Source: Mycolicibacter senuensis
GTDB lineage: Bacteria; Actinomycetota; Actinomycetes; Mycobacteriales; Mycobacteriaceae
DNA length: 64,000 nucleotides
Reading direction: 5' to 3'
Assembly (NCBI RefSeq): GCF_002101885.1
Contig: NZ_LQPS01000054.1
Coordinates: forward strand, 124,001 to 188,000
Numbering within the stretch: position 1 is the stretch's first letter; each line of letters starts with the position of its first letter. Positions 48,923 to 61,928 of the stretch are shown one piece after another. Position numbers and translations under genes: made by a program. Below the pieces are notes generated by a model. The model saw nothing but the letters and a program-made list of their open reading frames with translations. It was not told the origin of the DNA and did no database searches.

Positions 48923-49957
48923 TCAGAGCCAGCCGTTGCGGCGGAACGCGCGGTAGAGCACGGTGCTGATGCCGGCCATGCCCAGCAGCACGGTCGGGTA
49001 ACTGAACGACCAGTGCAGCGCGGGCATGTGGTCGAAGTTCATTCCGTAGATGCCGGCGATCATGGTGGGGACGGCGATGATGCCGGCCCACGCCGACATC
49101 TTGCGCATGTCGGTGTTCTGCTGCATGCCCACCCGTGCCAGCGCCGCCTGCACCAGTGAACTCAGCATCTCGTCGTAGCTGGCGATCTGTTCGGCGGCGC
49201 GGGTCTGGTGGTCGGCGACGTCACGCAGGTAGCGCCGCACCTCTTTGGAGATCAGATCCTTGTAGTCGCTCTGCATCCGCTGAAGCGGAATCGACAGCGG
49301 TGCCACCGCGCGCCGCAGTTCGACGACTTCGCGTTTGATCTGGTAGATCGGCTCGACGTCGGTGCGGGTGCCCGGTGCGAACGCCACCTCCTCGATGGCG
49401 TCGATGTCGCTTTCCATCAGGTTGGTCACCTCCACGTAGCGGTCGACCACGTAGTCGGCGATGGCATGCATCACCGCGTACGGCCCCAGCCGCATGTGGT
49501 CGGGGTCGGCGTCCATCCGCTTGCGGACCTCGGAGAGTCGGCCGTGTTCGCCGTGCCGGACGGTGACGACGAAGTTCCGGCCGACGAACACCATGATCTC
49601 GCCGGTCTCGACGATCTGCCGCGGCAGCACCACCGATTCGTGCGGGAGGTAGTTGACGGTCTTGAGCACCAGGAACAGCGATTCGTCGTAGCGCTCCAGC
49701 TTGGGCCGCTGGTGGGCGTGCACGGCATCCTCGACGGTCAGTTCGTGCAGGTCGAAGGTCGCTGCCACGGCTTGCATCTGGGACTCGTCGGGTTCGTGCA
49801 GGCCGACCCAGACGAAACCGTCCCGGCCTTTCGCCTCGATCTCGCGGACCTTGGCCATCGCCCCGGCGGGGGTGAACTGGCCGGGAACGCGGTCCCCGTC
49901 GGTATAGACACCGCAGTCGATCAGCACCCGCGGAGCCGGATCTCGCAACGCCGTCAT
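48923..49957 (-). CDS. corA: CorA-type magnesium/cobalt transporter
   Basis: The 344-residue protein matches Rv1239c. It has a long soluble N-terminal domain, two C-terminal transmembrane helices and the pore motif GMN at 305-307 (IYGMNFDHMP). It forms a homopentameric channel for Mg2+ or Co2+. ATG 49957 follows GGGAGGGAGG by about 6 nt. It is divergent from mdh across 180 bp. Confidence 0.95.
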   Translation of the reverse strand: MTALRDPAPRVLIDCGVYTDGDRVPGQFTPAGAMAKVREIEAKGRDGFVWVGLHEPDESQMQAVAATFDLHELTVEDAVHAHQRPKLERYDESLFLVLKTVNYLPHESVVLPRQIVETGEIMVFVGRNFVVTVRHGEHGRLSEVRKRMDADPDHMRLGPYAVMHAIADYVVDRYVEVTNLMESDIDAIEEVAFAPGTRTDVEPIYQIKREVVELRRAVAPLSIPLQRMQSDYKDLISKEVRRYLRDVADHQTRAAEQIASYDEMLSSLVQAALARVGMQQNTDMRKMSAWAGIIAVPTMIAGIYGMNFDHMPALHWSFSYPTVLLGMAGISTVLYRAFRRNGWL

Positions 49958-50071
49958 CGGCGGCCTCCCTCCCGGCGCATACGCCGGTCAAATGGTACGC
50001 GCCCGGACCCAAAGTGACCGGTCAGCGCCGTCGCCGCGGGGTCCGGAGTTTTCCGGCCCGCACCGGTGCGA

Positions 50072-50077
50072 TAGTTT
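50072..50077 (+). promoter_or_regulatory. -10 box TAGTTT of mdh
   Basis: TAGTTT fits TANNNT and would place transcription start near 50084. That gives a leader of about 54 nt that includes three 10-bp direct repeats, with GAGGAG 8 nt before the start codon. Confidence 0.4.
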
Positions 50078-50081
50078 CGAC

Positions 50082-50111
50082 CCGGACCAATCCAGACCAT
50101 TCCAGACCAAG
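50082..50111 (+). repeat. three 10-bp tandem repeats upstream of mdh
   Basis: The units CCGGACCAAT, CCAGACCATT and CCAGACCAAG follow each other with a period of exactly 10 bp (core CCRGACCA). They lie in the predicted 5' untranslated region of mdh. Confidence 0.6.
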
Positions 50112-50137
50112 CCGAACCCGTTCGAGGAGCACTTGAC

Positions 50138-51127
50138 GTGAGCACAACCCCGCTCAAGGTGGCCGTCACCGGCGCCGCCGGCCAGATCGGCTACAGCCTG
50201 CTTTTCCGCCTGGCCAGTGGCTCGTTGCTCGGCCCCGACCGGCCGATCGAACTGCGACTGCTGGAGATCGAGCCCGCGCTCAAGGCGCTCGAGGGCGTGG
50301 TGATGGAGCTTGACGACTGCGCGTTCCCGCTGCTGTCGGGGGTGCAGATCGGTTCGGACGCGAACAAGATCTTCGACGGCGCCAACCTGGCGCTGCTGGT
50401 GGGCGCCCGCCCCCGCGGCCCGGGCATGGAGCGCAGCGACCTGCTGGAGGCCAACGGTGCGATCTTCACCGCGCAGGGCAAGGCGCTCAACGCGGTTGCG
50501 GCTTCCGACATCCGGGTGGGCGTGACCGGAAACCCGGCCAACACCAACGCGCTGATCGCGATGACCAACGCTCCCGACATCCCCAAGGAGCGCTTCTCCG
50601 CGCTGACCCGACTGGACCACAACCGGGCGATTTCGCAGCTGGCGGCCAAGACCGGCGCCAAGGTCACCGACGTCAAGAAGATGACGATCTGGGGCAACCA
50701 CTCCGCCAGCCAGTACCCGGACCTGTTCCACGCCGAGGTCGGCGGGCGTAACGCGGCCGAGGTCGTGGGCGACCAGTCCTGGATCGAGAACGACTTCATC
50801 CCCACCGTCGCCAAGCGCGGTGCGGCGATCATCGACGCCCGCGGCGCCTCGTCGGCGGCCTCGGCGGCATCGGCCACCGTCGACGCCGCCCGGGACTGGC
50901 TGCTGGGCAGCCCGGACGGGGACTGGGTGTCGATGGCGGTGGTCTCCGACGGCTCCTACGGGGTGCCCGAGGGCCTGATCTCGTCGTTCCCGGTCACCAC
51001 CTCCGGCGGCGACTGGAGCATCGTGGGTGGCCTGGACATCGACGACTTCTCCCGCGGCCGGATCGACGCCTCCACTGCTGAGCTGGCCGAGGAGCGCGAA
51101 GCGGTCAAGGGGCTGGGCCTGATCTGA
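50138..51127 (+). CDS. mdh: malate dehydrogenase Mdh
   Basis: The 329-residue enzyme matches Rv1240. It has the NAD motif GAAGQIGY, the substrate-loop arginines in LLVGARPRGPGMERSD, and the catalytic His in WGNHSASQYPD. It interconverts malate and oxaloacetate with NAD in the TCA cycle. A malic enzyme gene follows after 70 bp and kgd lies nearby, so this region concentrates C4/C5 metabolism. GTG 50138 has GAGGAG 8 nt upstream. Confidence 0.96.
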   Translation: MSTTPLKVAVTGAAGQIGYSLLFRLASGSLLGPDRPIELRLLEIEPALKALEGVVMELDDCAFPLLSGVQIGSDANKIFDGANLALLVGARPRGPGMERSDLLEANGAIFTAQGKALNAVAASDIRVGVTGNPANTNALIAMTNAPDIPKERFSALTRLDHNRAISQLAAKTGAKVTDVKKMTIWGNHSASQYPDLFHAEVGGRNAAEVVGDQSWIENDFIPTVAKRGAAIIDARGASSAASAASATVDAARDWLLGSPDGDWVSMAVVSDGSYGVPEGLISSFPVTTSGGDWSIVGGLDIDDFSRGRIDASTAELAEEREAVKGLGLI

Positions 51128-51197
51128 GCGCGGCCGGCGCCCACCGGCGCTGGCCGTTGCCGATCGAGAGCCACCAGCGCAGTACCCTGGACTATCG

Positions 51198-52385
51198 ATG
51201 CCTGAGAACCTTGCGAACACGTTGGACAACTCGCCGATCGTCATCGGGGACGAGGAGATCTTCGAAGCCCACATGGGCGGGAAGATCTCCGTCGACCTGA
51301 AAACCCCGCTGGACAGCCAGCGCGCGCTGTCGATCGCCTACACGCCCGGGGTGGCGCAGGTCAGCCGCGCCATCGCCGCGGACCACACCCTGGCCGCCCG
51401 CTACACCTGGGCGCACCGGCTGGTGGCGGTGGTCAGCGACGGCACCTCGGTGCTCGGGCTGGGCGACCTGGGTCCGTCGGCGTCGCTGCCGGTGATGGAG
51501 GGCAAGGCCGCGCTGTTCAAGACCTTCGCCGGCCTGGACTCCATTCCCATCGTGTTGGACACCAAGGATCCTGACGAGATCGTGGAGACCCTGGTGCGGC
51601 TGCGTCCGTCGTTCGGCGCGGTCAACCTCGAGGACATTTCCGCGCCGCGGTGCTTCGAGATCGAACGCCGGGTGATCGAGGCGCTGGACTGCCCGGTGAT
51701 GCACGACGACCAGCACGGCACCGCCATCGTGGCGCTGGCGGCCCTGATGGGTGCGGCCAAGGTGCTCGGACGTGACATCTCCTCGCTGCGGGTGGTGGTC
51801 TCCGGTGCCGGTGCCGCGGGCGTGGCCTGCGCCAACATCCTGATGTCGGTGGGCATCTCGGAGATGATCGTGCTCGATTCGCAGGGTGTGCTGCATGCGG
51901 AACGCACCGACATGAACGACGTCAAGACCGAGCTGGCGCAACGCACCAACCCCGGTGGCTGCACCGGTGGCCTGGCCGAGGCGCTGGCCGGCGCCGATGT
52001 GTTCCTGGGCGCCTCCGGAGGGGTGGTCCCCGAGGAGTTGATCGCGTCGATGAACCCGGGCGGGGTGGTGTTCGCACTGTCGAACCCCGACCCGGAGATC
52101 CACCCGGATCTGGCGGCCAAGTACGCGGCGGTGGTGGCGACCGGGCGCAGCGATTTCCCCAACCAGATCAACAACGTGCTGGCCTTCCCCGGGGTGTTCC
52201 GCGGTGCGCTGGACGCCAATGCCGAACGCATCACCGAGGAGATGAAATTGGCTGCCGCGGAGGCGATTTACTCCGTCGTCGCCGACGATCTGGCACCGGA
52301 TCGCGTCGTGCCGAGCCCGCTGGACCCGCGTGTCGAGCCGGCGGTTGCGGCCGCGGTCGCAGCGGCCGCCGGGTCCGCGTCCTGA
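51198..52385 (+). CDS. NAD(P)-dependent malic enzyme, short form
   Basis: The 395-residue enzyme has the short bacterial malic enzyme layout. It has the catalytic Tyr in SIAYTPGVA, Lys in GKAALFKTF, the metal site HDDQHGTAI and NAD motif SGAGAAGVA. It decarboxylates malate to pyruvate with reduction of NAD(P). There is no phosphotransacetylase-like tail. The recalled malic enzyme of M. tuberculosis (mez, Rv2332) lies elsewhere and is of the longer type, so this is an added gene at this locus. It lies between mdh and lpqZ. Confidence 0.92.
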   Translation: MPENLANTLDNSPIVIGDEEIFEAHMGGKISVDLKTPLDSQRALSIAYTPGVAQVSRAIAADHTLAARYTWAHRLVAVVSDGTSVLGLGDLGPSASLPVMEGKAALFKTFAGLDSIPIVLDTKDPDEIVETLVRLRPSFGAVNLEDISAPRCFEIERRVIEALDCPVMHDDQHGTAIVALAALMGAAKVLGRDISSLRVVVSGAGAAGVACANILMSVGISEMIVLDSQGVLHAERTDMNDVKTELAQRTNPGGCTGGLAEALAGADVFLGASGGVVPEELIASMNPGGVVFALSNPDPEIHPDLAAKYAAVVATGRSDFPNQINNVLAFPGVFRGALDANAERITEEMKLAAAEAIYSVVADDLAPDRVVPSPLDPRVEPAVAAAVAAAAGSAS

Positions 52386-52392
52386 GCCTACG

Positions 52393-53256
52393 GTGCCGCG
52401 GTCGCCGAGACATCAACTGCGCCGGTTGGCGCTGGTACTGACCACGGCCCTGCTGATCGCCGGGTGTGGTGATCGCCCGGGGCCGGCGCCGCTGGGCGTG
52501 GCGACCGCGCCGGACCCGCAGTCGCAGGTTTTGGCCCAGCTGTACGCGAGCGCGCTGCGCGGTGCCGGTGCCGCGGTGCGAATCGATGTGGTCGCCGACC
52601 CGGTCGCGGCGCTGGATTCCGGGCAGTTGACCCTGGTTCCCGGTTTCACCGGCCGCCTGCTGGCGGTGTTCGCCCCCGACTCCACCGCACGGTCCGACCG
52701 GCAGGTCTACTGGGCGTTGGCCGGTGCGCTGCCCGAAGGGCTTGCGCTCGGTGACTACGCCATGACCGCCGCTGACAAACCGGTGCTGGCCGTGACGAAA
52801 GCCACCGCCGACGCGTGGGGCGGATCCGAGCTGTCCGCGCTGGTGCGGCACTGCTCCGGGCTGGTCGTCGGCGCGGTCGCCGGTGTGCGGACGCCGGCGG
52901 TGGTGGGGCGGTGCGCCCTGCCCAGACTGCGCGAATTCCCTGATAGCGTAGCGCTGTTCGCCGCGCTGCGTGCCCGCCAGATCACCGCGGCGTGGACCAG
53001 TACGGCCAGTCCGTCGACGCCCGACCACGGCACCGTGCTGCTCACCGATGGCCGGCCGGCACTGATGCGCGCTGAGAACGTGGTGCCGCTGTATCGGCGC
53101 AACGAGCTGACCGAATCCCAACTGCTGGCGATCAATCAGGTCGCCGGTGTGCTCGACACCGAGGCCCTGGCCGACATGCGCCGACGGGTGGCCGGCGGCG
53201 CCGATCCGCAGGCGGTCGTGGATGCCTTCCTGGAGGAGCATCCGCTCGGGCGGTAG
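52393..53256 (+). CDS. lpqZ: lipoprotein LpqZ, OpuAC-type solute-binding protein
   Basis: The 287-residue product agrees in size with LpqZ (Rv1244). A signal peptide ends in the lipobox LLIAGC, so the protein is anchored outside the membrane. The mature part resembles glycine betaine/choline-binding (OpuAC) proteins, but no permease or ATPase gene is adjacent, so it may serve a distant transporter. GTG 52393 lies 7 bp after the malic enzyme stop, which decides it over the longer overlapping frame. Confidence 0.88.
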   Translation: MPRSPRHQLRRLALVLTTALLIAGCGDRPGPAPLGVATAPDPQSQVLAQLYASALRGAGAAVRIDVVADPVAALDSGQLTLVPGFTGRLLAVFAPDSTARSDRQVYWALAGALPEGLALGDYAMTAADKPVLAVTKATADAWGGSELSALVRHCSGLVVGAVAGVRTPAVVGRCALPRLREFPDSVALFAALRARQITAAWTSTASPSTPDHGTVLLTDGRPALMRAENVVPLYRRNELTESQLLAINQVAGVLDTEALADMRRRVAGGADPQAVVDAFLEEHPLGR

Positions 53257-53275
53257 TGCCGGCGAAACCCTACCG
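53251..53275. terminator. hairpin spanning stop codons of lpqZ and the SDR gene
   Basis: CGGTAG (53251-53256) and CTACCG (53270-53275) form a 6-bp stem with a 13-nt loop and include the stop codons of both converging genes. It has no T tract. Confidence 0.35.
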
Positions 53276-54094
53276 GGGAGCGAACCGGGGGATGACGAAC
53301 GAGAACAGCCGCTGGTAGCGCGAACCGGTGAGACGCACGAGCAGGTCGAGTGCCCGCGCGTCGTTTCCGATGAGCACCCGGGCCCGGTTCTTGCTCACCC
53401 CGTCGAGGATCACCCGGGCGGCCTCTTCGGCACTGGTGGAGGCCAGCCGCCGGTCGAAGAAGTCGGCCATCGCGGCGTGGTCCACTCCTTCGACGGTGGT
53501 GGCGTTGCGGGCGATCGCGGTCTTGATGCCGCCGGGATGCACGGTGGTGACCTTGACCGGGTGCTTGGCGATGGCCATCTCCTGATGCAGCGCCTCGGTG
53601 AAGCCGCGGACGGCGAATTTGGCGGCGTTGTAGGCGGCCTGGCCGGGCATCGACAGCAAACCGAACAAGCTGGAGATGTTGATGACGTGGCCGTCGCCGG
53701 AGGCGATCAGGTGCGGCAGGAAGGCTTTGGTGCCGTTGACCACGCCCCAGAAGTCGACGTCCATCACCCGTTCGATGTCCTTGAACTCGCTGGCCTCGAC
53801 GTCGCCGCTGAACGCGATCCCGGCGTTGTTGTAGATCTGGTTGACCTTGCCGAAGTGGCCTTTGACCTCGTCGGCGTAGCCGATGACCACTTCGCGCTCG
53901 GTGACGTCGAGCCGGTCTGCCTTGACCCGCACGCCCAGTGCGGCCAACCGTTGCTCGGTCTGTGCCAGCCCCTCGGTGTCGACATCGCTGATCGCCAGTT
54001 GCGCGCCGGCGCGGGCCAGCTCGACGGCCAGCGCCCGGCCGATCCCCGAGCCGGCGCCGGTGACGACGGCGACTTTCCCGGCGAATCCCTTCAT
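53270..54094 (-). CDS. short-chain dehydrogenase (Rv1245c-like)
   Basis: The 274-residue SDR has the cofactor motif TGAGSGIG (near 12-19), NNAG, and catalytic YNAAK. A C-terminal ARxxL-rich tail resembles the fatty-acyl or retinol-type SDRs. It likely oxidises a lipophilic alcohol or reduces a ketone with NAD(P). GGGAGGG lies 4 nt before ATG 54094, preferred over the longer frame (54121). Confidence 0.9.
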   Translation of the reverse strand: MKGFAGKVAVVTGAGSGIGRALAVELARAGAQLAISDVDTEGLAQTEQRLAALGVRVKADRLDVTEREVVIGYADEVKGHFGKVNQIYNNAGIAFSGDVEASEFKDIERVMDVDFWGVVNGTKAFLPHLIASGDGHVINISSLFGLLSMPGQAAYNAAKFAVRGFTEALHQEMAIAKHPVKVTTVHPGGIKTAIARNATTVEGVDHAAMADFFDRRLASTSAEEAARVILDGVSKNRARVLIGNDARALDLLVRLTGSRYQRLFSFVIPRFAPR

Positions 54095-54234
54095 GTGCCC
54101 TCCCCGCGGTCGATTGACCATCAGAGCCTATCCGGTACCAGCGGTACCGGCTTCAGCGCCCCGGTGAGCGTGTATGAACCCGGTGTGTCGCCCGGGGACC
54201 CGCACGCTGGCGGGGAAGGGGGTCAGCCGAACGC

Positions 54235-57975
<3,741 letters not shown>

Positions 57976-58094
57976 GACAGTTACTCGCCTCTATTCCTGT
58001 ATTCCCGATCGTCTGGCCGGCCGCCCAAGCGGCGCCCGCCTGCCTGCATAAAGGCTAGCCTCTTCGCGTTATTCCGCCACCGGTGTTCGGTTGA

Positions 58095-58886
58095 TCACGC
58101 CGACGGTTGTGACGGGCTGACCTGAGCGTCCGAGTCGTCGGGCAGGGCCGGCAGCAGGTGCAGCGTGACCGGCCAGCGGTCGGCGGCCGGACCGAAGGCC
58201 CGGCGGGCGTTCCCGACGATCTTCTTGCCGATGAAGCGGTTGCCGAGGGCTCCGATCACCGCGCCCAGCCCGACCGGCAGCAGCTTCCCGAACGCCAGCG
58301 CCCCGCGCCGCAGGGTGAAGCGCTTGACGAAGTAGCGCAGCAGCCGCGAGTTCAGCTCCGACACCGCCGGCAGCGGCAGCGCCGCCGTCCCCTGAGCGAG
58401 CCACGCGCCGCTGGTGCGGCCCGAGCCGAGCAGGTCGGCCATGGCGCCCTTGCCCTGGTCGCCGACCAGCACCGCCAGCACCAGGGCGCGCCGTCGTTCC
58501 CGGTTGTCGACGGGAATGCCGTGTACCTCCGCCACGCACAGCACGAAGAACGCGGTGGCCTCCAGGAAGACGGCGGTCTCGGCGGCGACCGCCGACATCG
58601 CGAGCAGGGTGCCGATCGCCGGCACCGCCGCCGTGGCGCCCACCGCGGCACCGCTGGCCGTGGCCGCGGCCAGGTAGCGCCGCTCCAGCTTCTTCACCAC
58701 TTGCGCCGGCCCGACGCCGGGGTCGCGGTGGCGCAACCGCTCGACGTAGGCGCGCACCGCCGGGCCCTGCACCTTCTCGCTGCTCTCGATGACCCGCGAC
58801 AACACCCGGGCCGTCATGCCGGGCTTCTCACCGCCGGGGGCGGGCGCCAGTTCCTGCGCCGACCGCCGTCGCCGAAAGATGCCCAT
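58095..58886 (-). CDS. conserved membrane protein (Rv1249c-like)
   Basis: The 263-residue protein has a charged N-terminus, a long helix, and hydrophobic segments around 73-118 and 190-220 that could be membrane helices. It corresponds to Rv1249c. GGGAGG lies 6 nt before ATG 58886. It lies upstream of kgd on the same strand (119-bp gap) and is divergent from the MFS gene. Function is unknown. Confidence 0.8.
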   Translation of the reverse strand: MGIFRRRRSAQELAPAPGGEKPGMTARVLSRVIESSEKVQGPAVRAYVERLRHRDPGVGPAQVVKKLERRYLAAATASGAAVGATAAVPAIGTLLAMSAVAAETAVFLEATAFFVLCVAEVHGIPVDNRERRRALVLAVLVGDQGKGAMADLLGSGRTSGAWLAQGTAALPLPAVSELNSRLLRYFVKRFTLRRGALAFGKLLPVGLGAVIGALGNRFIGKKIVGNARRAFGPAADRWPVTLHLLPALPDDSDAQVSPSQPSA

Positions 58887-59084
58887 GGTTGCCTCCCATT
58901 CCGACTCCGTAATTGTTCAGGCTAACGTTCCGGTGGGGGTTTACCCGCTCAACGGGCCGCTAGCCGTTCGGCGGCGAATCAGGGCACCGGCGCTGCGAGT
59001 TGTTCAAGGCAACTTCGGTCCGTAGCGTCGCATGAGGTGGTTAGAGGCCCGGACCGCAGAGCGCAGCGAGGGGAGGGGCGGCGC

Positions 59085-61244
59085 TTGAGCGCCACGAGTA
59101 GCCGGACTCGTCCCGGCGACCAGCCGAGACGCCCCGGTGGTGTGCGTTTCACGATCCCGCGACCGGTAGGTCGGGGGGATTCGGTCAATCCGTGGAACGC
59201 GTTGTGGGCGATGATGCTCGGGTTCTTCGTGATCCTGGTGGATTCCACCATCGTGGCCGTCGCCAACCCCAGCATCATGGCGGCGCTCGACATCGGCTAC
59301 GACACGGTGATCTGGGTGACCAGTGCCTACCTGTTGGGGTATGCGGTGCCGCTGCTGGTCACCGGTCGGCTCGGCGACCAGTTCGGCCCGAAGAATCTCT
59401 ATCTGGCCGGGCTGGCGGTGTTCACCGCGGCCTCGCTGTGGTGCGGCCTGGCCGGCGGGATCGACATGTTGATCACGGCGCGCGCGGTGCAGGGGATCGG
59501 TGCCGCGCTGTTGACGCCGCAGACCCTGACGGTGATCACCCGGACATTTCCCGCCGACCGTCGCGGCATGGCGATGAGCGTGTGGGGAGCGACGGCCGGG
59601 GTGGCGACGCTGATCGGGCCGCTGGCGGGCGGGGTGCTGGTCGACGGGCTGGGCTGGGAGTGGATCTTCTTCGTCAACGTGCCGGTCGGTGTCTTCGGCT
59701 TGGTCCTGGCGTACCTGCTCATCCCCGACCTCCCGGTCCATCGGCATCGATTCGACCTGATCGGGGTGGCGCTGTCGGGAATCGGCATGTTCCTGCTCGT
59801 CTTCGCTCTCCAGGAGGGCGAGTCGCAGGGCTGGGCGCCGTGGGTCTGGGCGCTGATCGTCGCGGGTGTCGGCTGCCTGGTGTTGTTCGTCTACTGGCAG
59901 GCGGTCACCGGGGGCGAGCCGCTGGTCCCGTTGCACATCTTTCGTGACCTCGACTTCGGCCTGGCCAACATCGGGGTGGCCGTCATCGGTTTCGCGGCGA
60001 CCGCGATGGTGCTGCCGGTGATGTTCTACGCGCAGGCGGTGTGCGGGATGTCGCCGACCCGTGCGGCGTTGCTGACCGCGCCGATGGCGATCGCCAGCGG
60101 GGTTCTGGCCCCCGTCGTCGGCAAGATCGTCGACCGGGCCCACCCCCGGACGATGGTCGGGTTCGGCTTCTCGATGCTGGCGATCGCGCTGACCTGGCTG
60201 TCGATCGAGATGACGCCGGTCACCCCGGTCTGGCGGCTGCTGCTGCCGTTCACCGCCGTCGGTGTCGGGATGGCGTTCATCTGGTCACCGTTGGCTGCGA
60301 CGGCCACCCGCAATCTGCCGCCGCACCTGGCCGGCGCCGGCTCCGGGGTCTATAACGCAACCCGGCAGATCGGCGCGGTGCTGGGCAGTGCCGGGATGGC
60401 CGCGTTCATGACGTCGCGGATCTCCACCAATCTGCCGCCGGCGCCGGGTGGTCGCCACCCTGGCTCCGGTGACCGGAACCTGCCCGATTTCCTGCACGAG
60501 CCGTTCGCGGCGGCGATGTCGGAATCGACGCTGCTACCGGCGTTCGTCGCGCTGTTCGGCGTGGTCGCGGCGCTGTTCATGGTCGGTTTCGTCATCGCAC
60601 CGGATCGCCGGCGACCCCGGCCGGGCGCCGATCTCGACGACGCCGGCGACATCGACGACTTCGGTGACTTTGAAGACCTCGACGAAGTCGATGACCGTCG
60701 CCGGGGTTCGGATGCGCCCGTCCTGGAACGCGTCAGCCTGCCGCGTCACTTCGCGGCCTTCAGCGCACCCCGCAGCGACGAAGCCGGGAAGGCCGACGAC
60801 GCCGGTGAGGTCGATGACGCCGATGACCCGACCGAGCTGATCCCGGTCGTCGTCCCGGGTCAGCGGGACATCCGCCCGGAAACGCACCGCCCCGGGCCAC
60901 AGCAGTGGGCCCGCCCTGTTCGGCCTGCCCGGCCGGCGCGGCCGGTCCGGCGCGCGACGCGCCCACCGATCCGGCATGAGGACCCCGCCACCGAACCGCT
61001 GACCGTCGAGCTTCCGCCGGTAACCGCCCGGACGCCGGATGCGGATCCGACACCACTGCGGCACAACGGCTTTCACGTTGACGCCGGACGGCGCTACCGT
61101 CGGGTCGTCAACGGGGAACCGGTGCCGGACGTGCTGGCCAAGTTCGGGATCACCGGCGGGAGCCCGGGGCGCCGCAACAGGCACCACCGGCACGACGCCG
61201 AGGACACCGACGAATTCGGGCGACGCTCCCACCGCGGCGATTGA
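59085..61244 (+). CDS. MFS drug exporter of the EmrB/QacA type with a long C-terminal tail
   Basis: The 719-residue protein has about 14 transmembrane helices (residues 35-505) with MFS markers GRLGDQFGPKNL and LVDGLGWEWIFFVNVPVG (as VDGLGWEWIFFVNVPVG). It matches Rv1250, which has 579 residues as recalled. A TTG at 59085 has GGGAGGGG 6 nt upstream and is favoured over the longer open frame. Past the last helix an extra tail of about 200 residues contains an acidic run (DDAGDIDDFGDFEDLDEVDD), then Arg/Pro-rich RPARP repeats, with no recognisable domain. It probably exports drugs by the proton gradient. Confidence 0.87.
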   Translation: MSATSSRTRPGDQPRRPGGVRFTIPRPVGRGDSVNPWNALWAMMLGFFVILVDSTIVAVANPSIMAALDIGYDTVIWVTSAYLLGYAVPLLVTGRLGDQFGPKNLYLAGLAVFTAASLWCGLAGGIDMLITARAVQGIGAALLTPQTLTVITRTFPADRRGMAMSVWGATAGVATLIGPLAGGVLVDGLGWEWIFFVNVPVGVFGLVLAYLLIPDLPVHRHRFDLIGVALSGIGMFLLVFALQEGESQGWAPWVWALIVAGVGCLVLFVYWQAVTGGEPLVPLHIFRDLDFGLANIGVAVIGFAATAMVLPVMFYAQAVCGMSPTRAALLTAPMAIASGVLAPVVGKIVDRAHPRTMVGFGFSMLAIALTWLSIEMTPVTPVWRLLLPFTAVGVGMAFIWSPLAATATRNLPPHLAGAGSGVYNATRQIGAVLGSAGMAAFMTSRISTNLPPAPGGRHPGSGDRNLPDFLHEPFAAAMSESTLLPAFVALFGVVAALFMVGFVIAPDRRRPRPGADLDDAGDIDDFGDFEDLDEVDDRRRGSDAPVLERVSLPRHFAAFSAPRSDEAGKADDAGEVDDADDPTELIPVVVPGQRDIRPETHRPGPQQWARPVRPARPARPVRRATRPPIRHEDPATEPLTVELPPVTARTPDADPTPLRHNGFHVDAGRRYRRVVNGEPVPDVLAKFGITGGSPGRRNRHHRHDAEDTDEFGRRSHRGD

Positions 61245-61246
61245 TC

Positions 61247-61261
61247 GGGCGGCTCGCGCCC
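61247..61261. terminator. hairpin between MFS and lprE genes
   Basis: GGGCG (61247-61251) and CGCCC (61257-61261) form a 5-bp stem with a GCTCG loop in the 16-bp gap of the converging genes. The last base is part of the lprE stop codon. Confidence 0.35.
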
Positions 61262-61821
61262 TAGCGGGTGGTGTTGCCGATGATCTCGACGCCGGTGCCG
61301 TTCCAGTGGAACTTCACCAGGCCGCTCAATCCGGCGATGCCGCTGGCGTTCTGCAGCGCCACCGTGTTCGCGGTGCAGTGCGCGAGGTCGATGCCGTTGA
61401 ACCCGTAGGTGTCCTGCACCGATTGCGGAAGGAACTCGCCGCGGTGAAACAGCACGGCACGCGTACTCGGCGTCTCGGCGTTGGTGTTGGCTTTCACGAT
61501 CACCGCGGACAAATCGGCGCACTCGCTGTAGTTGCCGGCCAGCGGTTCCGGGCTCCAGGGCTGCCCGCTGCGCGGGTCTTTGGGTAGCTCCGAGACGGCC
61601 TTGGCGATCGCCGGGGCGGCTAGGTTGACCGCGCACGGGTCGGTCGGCGCCGGGCTGGCGGCGGGTGTCGAGGTGATGACGGGCGTCTCGGCCGCGGCGG
61701 TGGGGCTGGTGTTCTGCGGGGTCTTGGCGACGGTCGAGTCGCCCGAACCGCAACCGGCCAGCAGCGCCGCGGACAGTGCGCCCAGGCCGGCGAACAGTCC
61801 TAACGGTCTTGCGGCAAACAC
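61261..61821 (-). CDS. lprE: lipoprotein LprE (LppP/LprE family)
   Basis: The 186-residue product matches the LppP/LprE lipoprotein family (Rv1252c). The signal peptide ends in LLAGC, then a Thr/Pro/Ala-rich linker and a domain with Cys pairs (DPCAVNLA, YSECADLS, LAHCTANT). GTG 61821 is chosen because TACGGT (complement of 61829-61834) lies 7 nt upstream; an earlier GTG at 61830 falls inside this -10 box. In M. tuberculosis LprE has been linked to virulence. The molecular role is unknown. Confidence 0.88.
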   Translation of the reverse strand: MFAARPLGLFAGLGALSAALLAGCGSGDSTVAKTPQNTSPTAAAETPVITSTPAASPAPTDPCAVNLAAPAIAKAVSELPKDPRSGQPWSPEPLAGNYSECADLSAVIVKANTNAETPSTRAVLFHRGEFLPQSVQDTYGFNGIDLAHCTANTVALQNASGIAGLSGLVKFHWNGTGVEIIGNTTR

Positions 61822-61828
61822 ATCGGGC

Positions 61829-61834
61829 ACCGTA
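61829..61834 (-). promoter_or_regulatory. -10 box TACGGT of leaderless lprE
   Basis: Minus-strand TACGGT fits TANNNT and ends 7 nt before GTG 61821. Confidence 0.45.
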
Positions 61835-61928
61835 CCGGCGCGCGGCCGAGAACTTCGGGAGGCGCGGCCGACCGGCGGATCAGTGGTGGCGAATGGCCGG
61901 CCTGGTTGGCCGTAGACTGCTAAACGTC

